Source: Selenomonadaceae bacterium
Lineage (GTDB): Bacteria; Bacillota; Negativicutes; Selenomonadales; Selenomonadaceae
Direction: 5' to 3'
Assembly: GCA_017527075.1 (NCBI GenBank)
Contig: JAFXQM010000009.1
Span: 1 to 45,418 of the forward strand
DNA length: 45,418 nucleotides
Both the position numbers and the translations under genes were made by a program. Of the stretch, positions 9,483-18,806 are shown one piece after another. Position 1 is the stretch's first letter. Every line of letters begins with the position of its first letter. Under the pieces are notes generated by a model. That model did no database searches and was not told where the DNA came from. It worked only from the letters and a program-made list of their open reading frames with translations.

Positions 9483-9881
9483 ATGAACATTGAACATGTT
9501 GCCATCTACGTAAACAACTTGGAAGTCGAAAGAGAATTCTTCATGAAATATTTCGGCGCGAAGGCAAGCGAGAAGTACACCAACTTTCGCAGCGACTTCA
9601 CAAGTTATTTCCTTACATTCGACAACGGCTCGCGTTTTGAAATTATGCACCGCACCGGCATGTTTGACCCGAAGAAAGAAAAGTATCGCTCCGGTTATCA
9701 TCACATTGCGCTCAACGTCGGCGACGAAAAAGCTGTCGACAAAATCACGCGCACATTGGAAGATGACGGAATGGTTATCGTGGCTGCTCCGAGGAAAACG
9801 GGCGACGGCTACTACGCAAGCATCGTGACTGACCCCGAAGGCAACGAGATTGAACTTCTCGCGGGTAACTTCGGCAACTGA
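9483..9881 (+). CDS. VOC/glyoxalase-family protein, first of a tandem pair
   Basis: 132 residues with a single vicinal-oxygen-chelate unit (paired beta-alpha-beta-beta-beta modules). The four usual metal positions can be read as His5, Glu53, His74 and Glu124 (EHVAIYV, RFEIM, GYHHIAL, GNEIEL), so it could bind a divalent metal and act as a small-molecule lyase, isomerase or resistance protein; the substrate cannot be told. It has its own GGAGG site and sits 18 bases after rplF, inside the ribosomal spc operon. The neighbouring gene at 9912 is a clear paralogue. Confidence 0.88.
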   Translation: MNIEHVAIYVNNLEVEREFFMKYFGAKASEKYTNFRSDFTSYFLTFDNGSRFEIMHRTGMFDPKKEKYRSGYHHIALNVGDEKAVDKITRTLEDDGMVIVAAPRKTGDGYYASIVTDPEGNEIELLAGNFGN

Positions 9882-9911
9882 ATTTGTTTCTGACAGAACG
9901 GAGGCAATACC

Positions 9912-10316
9912 ATGAAGATTGACCATATTGCCATGTATGTTAATGACTTGGAGGCGGAGAAAGATTTCTTCGTTAAGTACTTCAACGCGAAGGCAGGCTC
10001 CAAGTACACCAACTTCCGCAACGACTTCAGCAATTACTTCTTGAATTTCGGCGACGGCTCGCGCATCGAAATTATGACGCGCAACAGCTCCGCCGACCCC
10101 GAAAAAATTCGCTACCGCACGGGTTACCACCACCTCGCGATTTGCGTCGGCGACCGCAAGGACGTTGACGACATGATGAAGAAATTCGACGCGGACGGCG
10201 TTATCGTTGTCAGCGGCGCACGCACAACCGGCGACGGCTACTACGAAGCGGTTGTTGTCGACCCCGAAGGCAACGAGATTGAAGTTATCGCGGAGCATGA
10301 CGATTTCCGTGACTGA
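9912..10316 (+). CDS. VOC/glyoxalase-family protein, second of a tandem pair
   Basis: 134 residues and closely similar to the preceding protein along its whole length (shared DHIAMYVNDLEAEKDFF-type start, KYTNFRNDF, GYHHLAI, TGDGYYEA, DPEGNEIE). Metal ligands His5, Glu53, His74 and Glu124 are conserved. It is preceded by ACGGAGG and followed closely by rplR, so both VOC genes should be co-transcribed with L6 and L18. The most likely origin is tandem duplication after one insertion into the operon. Function unknown. Confidence 0.88.
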   Translation: MKIDHIAMYVNDLEAEKDFFVKYFNAKAGSKYTNFRNDFSNYFLNFGDGSRIEIMTRNSSADPEKIRYRTGYHHLAICVGDRKDVDDMMKKFDADGVIVVSGARTTGDGYYEAVVVDPEGNEIEVIAEHDDFRD

Positions 10317-10355
10317 TTGAAAAATTTTTATTCTACGGCGAAGGAGGAAGACGGA

Positions 10356-10715
10356 GTGCTTCTGAAGGCAGATAAAAACGAAACTCGCCAAAAGAGACAT
10401 TTGCGCGTTCGCAATCGTGTTGCGGGCACGGCAGAGCGTCCGCGCTTGAATGTGTTCCGCAGTCTCAAGCACATCTACGCGCAAGTCATCGACGACGATA
10501 AGGGCGTGACGCTCGCGGCGGCAAGCTCTCTCGATAAAGACTTCAAAGGAGCGGGCGGCAACATCGCGGCGGCCAAAGAAGTCGGCGCGGCCATTGCCAA
10601 AAAGGCTCTCGAAAAAGGTATCACCGAGGTCGTCTTTGACCGCGGCGGCTACATCTACCACGGGCGCGTTGCGGCTCTGGCGCAGGCGGCTCGCGAAGCC
10701 GGTCTCAAATTCTAA
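10356..10715 (+). CDS. rplR: 50S ribosomal protein L18
   Basis: 119 residues with the L18 signatures [36 protein letters not shown] and [24 protein letters not shown]. It binds 5S rRNA with L5. GTG at 10356 is chosen because AAGGAGGA lies seven bases upstream; a longer open frame to 10317 would abut the VOC stop and lacks homology. Confidence 0.96.
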   Translation: MLLKADKNETRQKRHLRVRNRVAGTAERPRLNVFRSLKHIYAQVIDDDKGVTLAAASSLDKDFKGAGGNIAAAKEVGAAIAKKALEKGITEVVFDRGGYIYHGRVAALAQAAREAGLKF

Positions 10716-10733
10716 ACGAGGGAGGTTGAACTA

Positions 10734-11234
10734 ATGCCCCGAAATGAAACTGAAACTCCCGAATTCGAGGAGAAGGTTGTCTTTATAAATCGTGTCGCCA
10801 AGGTCGTTAAAGGCGGTCGCAGATTTTCTTTCAGCGCGTTGGTCGTCGTGGGCAACCGCAACGGCAAAGTCGGCGTCGGTCTGGGCAAAGCGGCTGAAGT
10901 CCCCGAAGCGATTCGCAAGGGCGTCGACGACGCGAAGAAAAATTTGATTGAGGTCGCGCTCAAAGAGCGTTCGATACCTCACGGCGTGGTCGGAGTCTTC
11001 GGCGCGGGCAGAGTCATGTTGCGCCCCGCGTCCAAAGGTACCGGCGTTATCGCGGGCGGTCCCGCGCGTGCGGTTTTGGAGCTGGCCGGAGTCCACGACA
11101 TCTTGACGAAATCTCTCGGCTCGTCCAATCCCAACAACATGGTGCGGGCGACGCTCGAAGGTTTGAAAATGTTGAAGCGTGCGGAAGTTGTCGCCGAAAT
11201 GCGCGGCAAAACTGTTGCGGAGCTTTTTAACTGA
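10734..11234 (+). CDS. rpsE: 30S ribosomal protein S5
   Basis: 166 residues, standard S5. It contains [21 protein letters not shown], the [18 protein letters not shown] loop, and the S5 C-terminal domain ([15 protein letters not shown]). It shapes the mRNA entry channel and accuracy centre. ATG start behind GGGAGG. Confidence 0.97.
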   Translation: MPRNETETPEFEEKVVFINRVAKVVKGGRRFSFSALVVVGNRNGKVGVGLGKAAEVPEAIRKGVDDAKKNLIEVALKERSIPHGVVGVFGAGRVMLRPASKGTGVIAGGPARAVLELAGVHDILTKSLGSSNPNNMVRATLEGLKMLKRAEVVAEMRGKTVAELFN

Positions 11235-11247
11235 GGAGGGTCGACAC

Positions 11248-11457
11248 GTGGCTAAATTGAAAATAACATTGGTCAGAAGCGTAATCGGTCGCCCCGAAAC
11301 TCAGCGCAGAACAGTTCGCTCGCTCGGCTTGCGCAAGTTGAATTCCTTTTCGATTCTGCCGGACTCCCCGACGATTCGCGGACAAATTCACAAGGTCGAA
11401 CATCTCGTGAAGGTCGAAGAAGTCGCCGACGAAGGCAAGGTTGCACTCGAAAAATAA
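11248..11457 (+). CDS. rpmD: 50S ribosomal protein L30
   Basis: 69 residues; the first ~58 are a standard L30 ([29 protein letters not shown]) and the rest is a short charged tail ([11 protein letters not shown]) not seen in most L30 proteins. The start is a GTG at 11248 behind GAGGAGGG; the longer open frame upstream overlaps rpsE and is rejected. Confidence 0.95.
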   Translation: MAKLKITLVRSVIGRPETQRRTVRSLGLRKLNSFSILPDSPTIRGQIHKVEHLVKVEEVADEGKVALEK

Positions 11458-11477
11458 ATCGGAAGGGGGTTTAGCTG

Positions 11478-11918
11478 ATGAAATTGCATGAACTTAAACC
11501 TGCGGAAGGCTCTCGCAAAGACGCAACACGCGTCGGGCGCGGCACGGGCTCGGGTTGCGGCAAAACGTCGGGGCGCGGCCACAAAGGTCAGAAGTCTCGC
11601 AGCGGCGGCGGCGTTCGTCCCGGCTTCGAAGGCGGGCAGATGCCGATTTATCGTCGCTTGCCCAAACGCGGTTTCAAAAATATTTGGCGCAAGGAATATG
11701 CCGAAGTCAACGTCGCCCAGCTCAACATCTTTGACGACGACACGACGGTTGACGCGGTTGCGCTCGTCGAAATCGGAATTCTCAAGAACGTCCTCGACGG
11801 CGTGAGAATTCTCGGCGACGGTGAATTGACCAAGAAATTGAACGTAAAGGCGCAGGGTTTTACGAAGACTGCCCTTCAAAAGATTGAGGCGGCCGGCGGG
11901 ACAGCTGAGGTGATTTGA
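11478..11918 (+). CDS. rplO: 50S ribosomal protein L15
   Basis: 146 residues with [34 protein letters not shown] and [18 protein letters not shown], both diagnostic for L15. It is a late-assembling 50S protein. Its stop lies one base before the GTG of secY, as in many Bacillota. Confidence 0.97.
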   Translation: MKLHELKPAEGSRKDATRVGRGTGSGCGKTSGRGHKGQKSRSGGGVRPGFEGGQMPIYRRLPKRGFKNIWRKEYAEVNVAQLNIFDDDTTVDAVALVEIGILKNVLDGVRILGDGELTKKLNVKAQGFTKTALQKIEAAGGTAEVI

Positions 11919-11919
11919 A

Positions 11920-13176
11920 GTGCTGTCGGCTCTGTCAAACATCTTTAAGATTCCTGAGCTTAGGCAGCGAATAATTTTCACGCTGATAATGTTCGCGGTG
12001 TTCCGAATGGGCACGCACATTCCCGTCCCCGGAGTAGATCCGACGGCCATCGAGCAGCTCTTCAACAACGGGAGTCTGTTCGGGCTGTTGGATTTATTCT
12101 CCGGCGGCGCGTTCAGCAAGTTCTCAATCTTCGCAATGAGTATCACGCCTTACATCAACGCGGCGATTATCATGCAGCTGTTGACGGTCGTCATCCCGAC
12201 GCTGGAGCAATGGTCGAAGGAAGGCGCGGAGGGTCACAAGAAAACGACGCGCATCACGAGGAAGTTGACGGTTGTGCTGGCGTTCGCGCAGGCAATCGGC
12301 ATGTCAATCGGTCTCAAGGCGGCAATCCTCAATCCAAACCCCGTGAACATTTTGATAATCGCCATAACGTTGACGGCGGGCACGACGCTCCTCATGTGGA
12401 TTGGCGAACAGATAACCGCGCAAGGTGTCGGCAACGGAATCTCGCTGATAATCTTCGCGGGCATCGTGGCGGCTCTCCCGAAAAATATCGCGACGATTTA
12501 CCAGTACGTTCAGGCGGGCACGATAAATTATTTCAGCGTCGTGCTCTTCGCGCTGATAGCAATCGCAATGATCGTGTTCGTCATTTACGTCGAGGCGGCG
12601 TTGAGGAGAATCCCGATAACCTACGCCAAGCGCGTGGTCGGAGCCAGAGCTTACGGCGGTCATCAAAGTCATTTGCCGCTGAAGGTCAACCCCGCCGGCG
12701 TCATCCCGATTATCTTCGCGTCGAGCGTGCTCATGTTCCCGATAACGGTCGTTCAGTTCATTGACAATCCGACGATTCAAAAGTTGGCGGCTCATCTCCA
12801 GTGGGGCACGCCGCTGCAAACGTCAATCTACGTCGTGCTGATAATTTTCTTCACGTACTTTTACACGGCGGTCACGGTCAAGATACCTGACATGGCTGAC
12901 AACCTGAAGAAATACGGCGCGTTCATTCCGGGGATAAGACCGGGGCAACCGACGGCGGATTACGTCGATTACGTGCTCACTCGGCTGGTGACGGCGGGCT
13001 CGCTGTACTTGGCGTTCATCGCGGTGTTGCCAAATTTAATCGGCGGAGCGACTCACATTCAAGGCGTATACTTCGGAGGCACGGCACTTTTGATTGTCGT
13101 GAGCGTCGCACTCCACACAATGAAACAAATCGAAGCGATGGTCGTTATGCGGCATTACGAAGGCTTCATGAAATAA
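11920..13176 (+). CDS. secY: Preprotein translocase subunit SecY
   Basis: 418 residues, a polytopic membrane protein with about ten hydrophobic segments. The start LSALSNIFKIPELRQRIIFTL, the plug region VDPTAIEQLF, AMSITPYINAAIIMQLL, and GIRPGQPTADYVDYVLTRL near the C-terminus are diagnostic. SecY is the channel for Sec-dependent secretion and membrane insertion and would export the signal-peptide proteins encoded at 1144, 37067 and 40024. The GTG start follows rplO with GAGGTG nine bases upstream. Confidence 0.97.
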   Translation: MLSALSNIFKIPELRQRIIFTLIMFAVFRMGTHIPVPGVDPTAIEQLFNNGSLFGLLDLFSGGAFSKFSIFAMSITPYINAAIIMQLLTVVIPTLEQWSKEGAEGHKKTTRITRKLTVVLAFAQAIGMSIGLKAAILNPNPVNILIIAITLTAGTTLLMWIGEQITAQGVGNGISLIIFAGIVAALPKNIATIYQYVQAGTINYFSVVLFALIAIAMIVFVIYVEAALRRIPITYAKRVVGARAYGGHQSHLPLKVNPAGVIPIIFASSVLMFPITVVQFIDNPTIQKLAAHLQWGTPLQTSIYVVLIIFFTYFYTAVTVKIPDMADNLKKYGAFIPGIRPGQPTADYVDYVLTRLVTAGSLYLAFIAVLPNLIGGATHIQGVYFGGTALLIVVSVALHTMKQIEAMVVMRHYEGFMK

Positions 13177-13848
<672 letters not shown>

Positions 13849-13864
13849 ACCGGAGGCGACAATC

Positions 13865-14083
13865 ATGTCAAAGCAAGACGTTATCGAAGTCGAGGGCAAA
13901 GTCTTGGAGGCTCTGCCGAATGCAATGTTCCAAGTCGAGCTGGCGAACGGGCACAAGGTCTTGGCGCACGTGTCGGGGAAAATCCGCATGAACTTTATCC
14001 GAATCCTCCCCGGCGACAAAGTTACAATCGAGCTCACGCCTTACGACCTCTCGCGCGGAAGAATCACTTACCGTTTCAAATAA
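13865..14083 (+). CDS. infA: Translation initiation factor IF-1
   Basis: 72 residues, exact family length, with [21 protein letters not shown] and the C-terminal [13 protein letters not shown]. It is an OB-fold protein occupying the A site during initiation. It lies 16 bases after adk behind GGAGG. The usual map gene and KOW-domain gene found here in many relatives are absent. Confidence 0.97.
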   Translation: MSKQDVIEVEGKVLEALPNAMFQVELANGHKVLAHVSGKIRMNFIRILPGDKVTIELTPYDLSRGRITYRFK

Positions 14084-14140
14084 TTCTAGACAACAACCAG
14101 CAAACGTGATACATTATCGAATCGTTTAGGAGGCGGCATT

Positions 14141-14254
14141 ATGAAAGTCAGACCGTCAGTCAAAAAGATGTGCGACAAATGCAAAATCATCAAGCGCAAA
14201 GGGCGCGTCATGGTTATCTGCGAAAATCCCAAGCACAAACAGCGTCAAGGTTAA
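14141..14254 (+). CDS. rpmJ: 50S ribosomal protein L36, zinc form
   Basis: 37 codons: opens [20 protein letters not shown] and ends in a region with [11 protein letters not shown]. Ligands are CDKC plus Cys and His of CENPKH, the C-plus type. It is preceded by TTAGGAGG and followed after 15 bases by rpsM, the standard alpha-operon arrangement. Confidence 0.95.
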   Translation: MKVRPSVKKMCDKCKIIKRKGRVMVICENPKHKQRQG

Positions 14255-14269
14255 GGAGGTGAAAAAATT

Positions 14270-14641
14270 ATGGCACGTATAGCCGGTGTAGATTTGCCCC
14301 GTGACAAGAGAATCGAATACGCTCTCACGTACATTTTCGGAATCGGGCTGCCGACGTCGCAGAAAATTTTGGCGATGACAGGCGTCAACCCCGACACCCG
14401 CACGAAAGATCTCACGGATGACGATGTTGTTAAACTTCGTGATGCCATCGACCACAATTTCGTCGTGGAGGGCGACCTCCGCCGCGATATCCAGATGGAC
14501 ATCAAGCGACTCATTGATATTGGCTGTTATCGCGGACGCCGTCACCGTCTCGGTCTCCCTGTTCGTGGACAGAACACCAAGAACAACGCCAGGACTCGCA
14601 AGGGTCCCAAGAAACTCGTCCAGGGCAAGAAGAAAGAATAG
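14270..14641 (+). CDS. rpsM: 30S ribosomal protein S13
   Basis: 123 residues starting [25 protein letters not shown] and with the C-terminal [19 protein letters not shown], both diagnostic. It contacts P-site tRNA in the 30S head. ATG behind AAGGAGGTG. A heptamer repeat lies between it and rpsK. Confidence 0.97.
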   Translation: MARIAGVDLPRDKRIEYALTYIFGIGLPTSQKILAMTGVNPDTRTKDLTDDDVVKLRDAIDHNFVVEGDLRRDIQMDIKRLIDIGCYRGRRHRLGLPVRGQNTKNNARTRKGPKKLVQGKKKE

Positions 14642-14705
14642 TTGTTAGCCGTTAGCTGTTAGCTGTTAGCTTCTAACTCCTAACTCCTAACTCCTAACTC
14701 CTAAT
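14641..14705. repeat. Heptamer tandem repeat, two types back to back
   Basis: About four copies of the GTTAGCT/GTTAGCC type are followed by about five copies of CTAACTC-type units (TAACTCC). It directly abuts the rpsM stop. Two different heptamer variants joined head to head suggest expansion from a hairpin-like seed. Confidence 0.85.
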
Positions 14706-14723
14706 TAAAAGGAGGCTAAACAG

Positions 14724-15116
14724 GTGGCAACAAAAAGAACAGTTCGCGCCAAGAAAAAAGTTCGCAAGAATATCGAATACGGCGTGGCGCACATCAGCTC
14801 CACGTTTAACAATACGATTGTCACGCTCACCGACAAAAGCGGCAACGCAATCTCTTGGGCGTCGGCGGGCGGCTTGGGCTTCCGCGGCTCCCGCAAGTCC
14901 ACTCCCTTCGCCGCGCAGATGGCGGCAGAGACCGCTGCCAAGGCGGCAATGGAACACGGCTTGAAGCAAATCGAAGTTTACGTCAAAGGACCCGGCGCAG
15001 GTCGTGAGGCGGCAATCCGCTCGCTGCAGGCCACGGGGCTCGAAGTCAACATGATTAAAGACGTCACGCCCATTCCCCACAACGGCTGCCGTCCGCCCAA
15101 ACGTCGCAGAGTTTAA
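14724..15116 (+). CDS. rpsK: 30S ribosomal protein S11
   Basis: 130 residues, standard. It contains [22 protein letters not shown] and the C-terminal [18 protein letters not shown]11 forms the platform near the mRNA exit. The GTG start at 14724 follows AAAGGAGG. Confidence 0.97.
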   Translation: MATKRTVRAKKKVRKNIEYGVAHISSTFNNTIVTLTDKSGNAISWASAGGLGFRGSRKSTPFAAQMAAETAAKAAMEHGLKQIEVYVKGPGAGREAAIRSLQATGLEVNMIKDVTPIPHNGCRPPKRRRV

Positions 15117-15131
15117 TTTGGAGGTGCAAAT

Positions 15132-15737
15132 ATGGCAATCGATAGAACTCCCGCATTAAAACGCTGCCGCGCACTCGGAATTGAACAGGCGGTCATCGGT
15201 CGTTCGCGCAAAGTCAGCGAGAAGAAACATCCGCAACAGCGCATGAACCGCAAAGTCAGCGAGTACGGCTTGCAGCTCAAAGAGAAGCAGAAGGCAAAAT
15301 TTATCTACGGCGTGCTCGAACGTCAGTTCAGAAATTATTATGAGAAGGCAAAGAAGATGCCCGGCGTCACCGGCGAAAATCTTCTCGTCCTGCTCGAACG
15401 CCGCCTCGATAACGTCGTCTTCCGCATGGGCTTTTCCAGCACGCGCCGTCAGGCTCGGCAATTCGTCACTCACGGTCACATAACCGTAAACGGCAAGCGC
15501 GTCGACATTCCCTCCGCGCTCGTCAAAGTCGGCGACGTCGTCGAAGTGTGCGAGAAAAGTCAGGGCAAAGAAATTTTCAAGGCGATTAAGGAAGTCAACA
15601 ATGCCCTCAGCGCTCCGCCGTGGCTCGATTCCAATCAGGCGAACCTCAAGGGCACCGTCACTCGTTTCCCGACCCGCGAAGACATCAGCGACATTCCCGT
15701 CAATGAGCAGTCAATCATTGAGTTGTACTCCAGATAA
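15132..15737 (+). CDS. rpsD: 30S ribosomal protein S4
   Basis: 201 residues. The S4 RNA-binding fold is visible in [20 protein letters not shown] and the following [19 protein letters not shown]. It starts [17 protein letters not shown] with no zinc cysteines in the N-terminal domain. S4 is a primary 16S rRNA binder. ATG behind TTTGGAGG; rpoA follows. Confidence 0.97.
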   Translation: MAIDRTPALKRCRALGIEQAVIGRSRKVSEKKHPQQRMNRKVSEYGLQLKEKQKAKFIYGVLERQFRNYYEKAKKMPGVTGENLLVLLERRLDNVVFRMGFSSTRRQARQFVTHGHITVNGKRVDIPSALVKVGDVVEVCEKSQGKEIFKAIKEVNNALSAPPWLDSNQANLKGTVTRFPTREDISDIPVNEQSIIELYSR

Positions 15738-15776
15738 TTCGCCCGACAGATTTTCTGTGAAAGGAGCGGATTTGTT

Positions 15777-16883
15777 GTGATTGACAACGATAAGAACGAA
15801 GGACAAAAGCCGCCGAGGATTGAGATGGTCGAAATCAGCGACGACGGTTGCTACGGAAAATTTGTCTGCGAACCGCTCGGGCGCGGCTACGGAATTACAA
15901 TCGGCAACAGTCTTCGCCGAATGCTCCTGTCGTCCTTGGAAGGCGCGGCCGTCACGTCGATTCGGATTGACGGCGTGCTCCATGAGTTCTCGACGATACC
16001 CGGCGTGCGCGAAGATGTGACCAACATCGTGCTCAACATCAAGCAGTTGTGCCTGAAGCTCGACGAGGAAAAAAATCCTGCGGCTCAACCTTTTGCGCAA
16101 ATCATTGCCTTGCCGCCGAGGACTTACACGCTGCGAATCGACGTCGACGTTGAGGAAGAGATTAAAGCCGGCGTGCACAAGGGCGGGCGCAGAGAAGTCA
16201 CCGCAGAGGATATCGACTGCGACCCCAGCATTGAGATTCTCAATCCCGATTTGCACATCGCCTGGCTCAACGAGACCGGCAAACTTAAAATCGAAATGAC
16301 GGCTCGCAGCGGGCGCGGTTATGATCAGGCGGAGAAAAATAAAAATCCCGACGACATCATCGGCACCATTCCGATTGACTCAATCTTCTCGCCGGTGTTG
16401 CGCGTCAACTACAACGTCGAAGACACGCGCGTGGGCAACGAGATGGACTTCGACAAGCTCACGCTGGAAGTTTGGACGAACGGCACACTTCGCCCCGAAG
16501 AAGCTGTCGCCAAGGCGTCGGCGGTTATGATTGCGCACATGAATCTTTTCAAGAGCATGGACACCGTTTCCTTCGACGAGGTCGACGAGAGTGATTCGCC
16601 GTCCGCAAGAGAGCTCGACGACGAAAATTCTTTGGCGATGGATAAAAATCTCACCAAGCCAATCGAAGAGCTGGAGTTGTCCGTTCGTTCGACGAATTGC
16701 TTGAAGAGGGCGGGCATTCATATCGTCGCCGATTTGGTCGACAAGACCGAAGAAGAGATGATGAAGTTCCGCAACCTCGGGCGCAAGTCTTTTGAAGAGA
16801 TTAAACACACGATGAATTTGCTCGGCGTGTCATTTAAGCAGTCGCCGAACCCGCCGGGTGTGAACAACATGATGGACGAATAA
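15777..16883 (+). CDS. rpoA: RNA polymerase alpha subunit, enlarged
   Basis: 368 residues against a usual 310-330. The N-terminal domain is recognisable (GRGYGITIGNSLRRMLLSSL, TNIVLNIKQL, GRGYDQAEKN, AVAKASAVMIAHM) and the C-terminal domain has ELELSVRSTNCLKRAGI and FRNLGRKSFEEIK. Extra length lies mainly around EEKNPAAQPFAQIIALPPR in the N-terminal domain and in an acidic linker (DEVDESDSPSARELDDEN). Alpha nucleates polymerase assembly and contacts UP elements and activators. The GTG start lies 10 bases after AAGGAG. Confidence 0.96.
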   Translation: MIDNDKNEGQKPPRIEMVEISDDGCYGKFVCEPLGRGYGITIGNSLRRMLLSSLEGAAVTSIRIDGVLHEFSTIPGVREDVTNIVLNIKQLCLKLDEEKNPAAQPFAQIIALPPRTYTLRIDVDVEEEIKAGVHKGGRREVTAEDIDCDPSIEILNPDLHIAWLNETGKLKIEMTARSGRGYDQAEKNKNPDDIIGTIPIDSIFSPVLRVNYNVEDTRVGNEMDFDKLTLEVWTNGTLRPEEAVAKASAVMIAHMNLFKSMDTVSFDEVDESDSPSARELDDENSLAMDKNLTKPIEELELSVRSTNCLKRAGIHIVADLVDKTEEEMMKFRNLGRKSFEEIKHTMNLLGVSFKQSPNPPGVNNMMDE

Positions 16884-16907
16884 CTTTCGCAGGAAGGAGG
16901 AAACTTG

Positions 16908-17246
16908 ATGAGTTATAGAAAACTCGGAAGGAACAGCGGCGCACGCAAGGCCATGTTCAAGAGCTTGCTCAGTGCACTGTTCGAGTATAAGCGGATAGAG
17001 ACGACGGAGGCGCGCGCCAAAGAAATTCGCAAATTCGCTGACAAAGTCGTGACGCTCGCCAAGCGCGGAGACCTGAGCGCACGCCGCCAAGCAATAAATC
17101 TCGTCGCGGACGTCGACGTTGTCCATAAAATTTTCGAGGAGATTCCCGGAAAGTACAGCGAACGCGCGGGCGGCTACACCAGGATTTTGAAGCTTGCGCC
17201 CCGCCGCGGAGACGCTGCGCCCATGGTTTTGATTGAGCTGGTGTAA
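16908..17246 (+). CDS. rplQ: 50S ribosomal protein L17
   Basis: 112 residues with [45 protein letters not shown] and the C-terminal [24 protein letters not shown], split here only for description. It is the last gene of the alpha operon. ATG at 16908 is chosen over the adjacent TTG at 16905 because of spacing to AAGGAGG. The gene is followed by a hairpin-forming heptamer repeat. Confidence 0.96.
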   Translation: MSYRKLGRNSGARKAMFKSLLSALFEYKRIETTEARAKEIRKFADKVVTLAKRGDLSARRQAINLVADVDVVHKIFEEIPGKYSERAGGYTRILKLAPRRGDAAPMVLIELV

Positions 17247-17249
17247 AAG

Positions 17250-17330
17250 CAATTAGGAATTAGGAATGAGGAATTAGGAATGAACGTTGCAGTTTTAATT
17301 ACTAATTCCTAACTCCTAATTCCTAATTTT
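17250..17330. repeat. Heptamer repeat forming a long hairpin
   Basis: Left arm: four units of the TTAGGAA/TGAGGAA type. Right arm: units of CTAATTC and CTAACTC. The arms are nearly complementary around a loop of about 20 bases (ACGTTGCAGTTTT region), giving a hairpin of roughly 30 base pairs between rplQ and the FHA gene. Confidence 0.85.
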
Positions 17331-17347
17331 TTTTGGAGGTGGTGCAG

Positions 17348-18118
17348 TTGAGGGCGGCAAACAAGATACTCGGGCAGCTGGCAAATTTTTTTCAGCGACG
17401 CGGCGAGGTCGAGCCCAACGAATTGATAAAAGCATTGGAGCGCGAAGTCGCCAAGCAAAAGAACAGAGAAAGCCTCGTTCCGAACTCTTACACGATTTAT
17501 CTCAGCGAAGAGGACTGCCACCGCTTGAGTGCCGCGCGTTTGATTAAATCTCTGCACGAGGCGGTCGAGCGCAAAGTCATTCGCGAAAATTGTTTCATGG
17601 AAGGCGCGCTCTCCGTCAAAATAAAAAAAATGACCGCCGACGACAACGCGATTGTCATCGTGTCGAGTTACGTCGACGAAAGCGGCTTGGAAGAGGACAC
17701 GATTAATCTGGAGAACGACGTGCTCTCTCACACGCTGATTGAAGACGCCGATTCCTCCGACGACGACCAAACGATTATCGCAAACAAAAGCAAAATCATC
17801 GAGACGATGCGCAGTGCTCCGACGCGCAAGGTCGAATACAATCTCGCGCTGCTCACCGATTACAAGACGCGGGAGATTGTCTTCGGCGAACGACAAATTT
17901 ATCTCGGACGCAAAGAGACCAACGACTTCGTGCTGGCCGACGAGAGCGCGTCACGGATTCACGCTTACATTGCTTACGAGCGACACCGCCACATCCTTTA
18001 CGACGCGGGCAGCTTGAACGGCACCTTCGTCAATAAGCGTCCGATAAGCCGCCACGAGCTCCGCGACGGCGACAAAATTTTAATCGGGCGCACGACGCTC
18101 ACTTACAAAGTTCTGTAA
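17348..18118 (+). CDS. FhaA-like DUF3662-FHA domain protein
   Basis: 256 residues. The N-terminal ~115 (RAANKILGQLANFFQRRGEVEPNELI and YTIYLSEEDC) match the DUF3662/FhaA_N type; an acidic linker (EDADSSDDDQTI) follows; the C-terminal ~85 are a forkhead-associated phosphothreonine-binding domain with LGRKETNDFVL, SASRIHAYI and GSLNGTFVNKRPI. Such proteins read Ser/Thr kinase signals, often in cell-wall control. TTG at 17348 is chosen since GGAGGT ends seven bases upstream; earlier in-frame GTG codons overlap that site. No kinase gene is visible nearby. Confidence 0.88.
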   Translation: MRAANKILGQLANFFQRRGEVEPNELIKALEREVAKQKNRESLVPNSYTIYLSEEDCHRLSAARLIKSLHEAVERKVIRENCFMEGALSVKIKKMTADDNAIVIVSSYVDESGLEEDTINLENDVLSHTLIEDADSSDDDQTIIANKSKIIETMRSAPTRKVEYNLALLTDYKTREIVFGERQIYLGRKETNDFVLADESASRIHAYIAYERHRHILYDAGSLNGTFVNKRPISRHELRDGDKILIGRTTLTYKVL

Positions 18119-18121
18119 AAA

Positions 18122-18157
18122 AATCCCCCGTCAATTTTTGGCAGGGGAAATTTTTTT
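18122..18157 (+). terminator. Rho-independent terminator after the FHA gene
   Basis: A CCCC/GGGG-based stem around an AT-rich loop is followed by a run of eight T. It closes the FHA gene and probably the ribosomal transcript. Confidence 0.7.
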
Positions 18158-18178
18158 TAGTTAGGAGTTAGGAGTTAT
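18157..18178. repeat. Heptamer tandem repeat (TTAGGAG)
   Basis: Two to three TTAGGAG units immediately after the FHA-gene terminator. Confidence 0.7.
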
Positions 18179-18232
18179 GAAAAAAATTTTTAAGCCGCTC
18201 CTCGCCCGTGAAGTCCGCGAAAAAATTTTCCA

Positions 18233-18264
18233 CGAAAAAAATCCCTCGCAACTCGCGGGGGATT
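18233..18264 (-). terminator. Rho-independent terminator of the HxlR gene
   Basis: On the minus strand AATCCC and GGGATT flank a CGCGAG-type inner stem, followed by a run of T. It overlaps the stop codon of the HxlR gene. Confidence 0.7.
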
Positions 18265-18616
18265 AATTTTTTGTCATTTGAACTTCTGCCCATGAATTCA
18301 GCGAATCCAACGCCGGAATCAACGAAATTCCCGCCGCCGTCAAAGTGTACTCGACCGTCGGAGGAATCGTGTTGAACTGCCGACGCGAAATGATTTTGTC
18401 CTGCTCCAATTCCCGCAGGCACTTGCTGAGCATCGTCGTCGTTATTCCTTTGACGCGCCGGCGCAGTTCGTTGTATCGCAAAGTTTTTTCCTCGGCGGTC
18501 GCCAAATACCAGATTATCGGCAGCTTCCACTTCGAGCCCAACATTTCCATCGCGAAAAGTATCGGGCACTTGTCGTCATACAAATTTTTGTTCGCGGACG
18601 AAAAATTTTTTCCCAT
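18263..18616 (-). CDS. HxlR-family transcriptional regulator
   Basis: 117 residues with the winged-helix signature of HxlR proteins: CPILFAMEMLGSKWKLPIIWYL, then RYNELRRRVKGITTTMLSKCLRELEQDKII and VEYTLTAAG. HxlR proteins are small DNA-binding repressors or activators that often sense electrophiles or redox state; Cys17 and Cys66 are candidates for sensing. ATG follows GGGAGCG. It is divergent from the radical SAM pair, which it may control. The promoter is at 18697-18725. Confidence 0.9.
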   Translation of the reverse strand: MGKNFSSANKNLYDDKCPILFAMEMLGSKWKLPIIWYLATAEEKTLRYNELRRRVKGITTTMLSKCLRELEQDKIISRRQFNTIPPTVEYTLTAAGISLIPALDSLNSWAEVQMTKN

Positions 18617-18696
18617 TCAAATCGCTCCCCGTCAAAAGCTGAGAAAAATCTGCGTGGCGCAGAAAAAACTCTCTCCTTGAAATTCTTCCCGCGACG

Positions 18697-18725
18697 ATTA
18701 TAATTTGGCGAAAAGTTAATGTAAA
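18697..18725 (-). promoter_or_regulatory. Promoter of the HxlR gene
   Basis: Minus strand: TTTACA (18725-18720), 17-base spacer, TATAAT (18702-18697). It lies between the divergent HxlR and radical SAM genes. Confidence 0.75.
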
Positions 18726-18806
18726 GGCGCGTGTGACAATGAAAAAATTTTTTGACATGTGTTATCGGACGCCCGCGCACAAATCGTTTTGAAAGGACGT
18801 GATTGA

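Noticed and set aside
18752..18780. TTGACA before the radical SAM genes as a promoter
   Set aside because: TTGACA is present at 18752, but no acceptable -10 lies 16-18 bases downstream.
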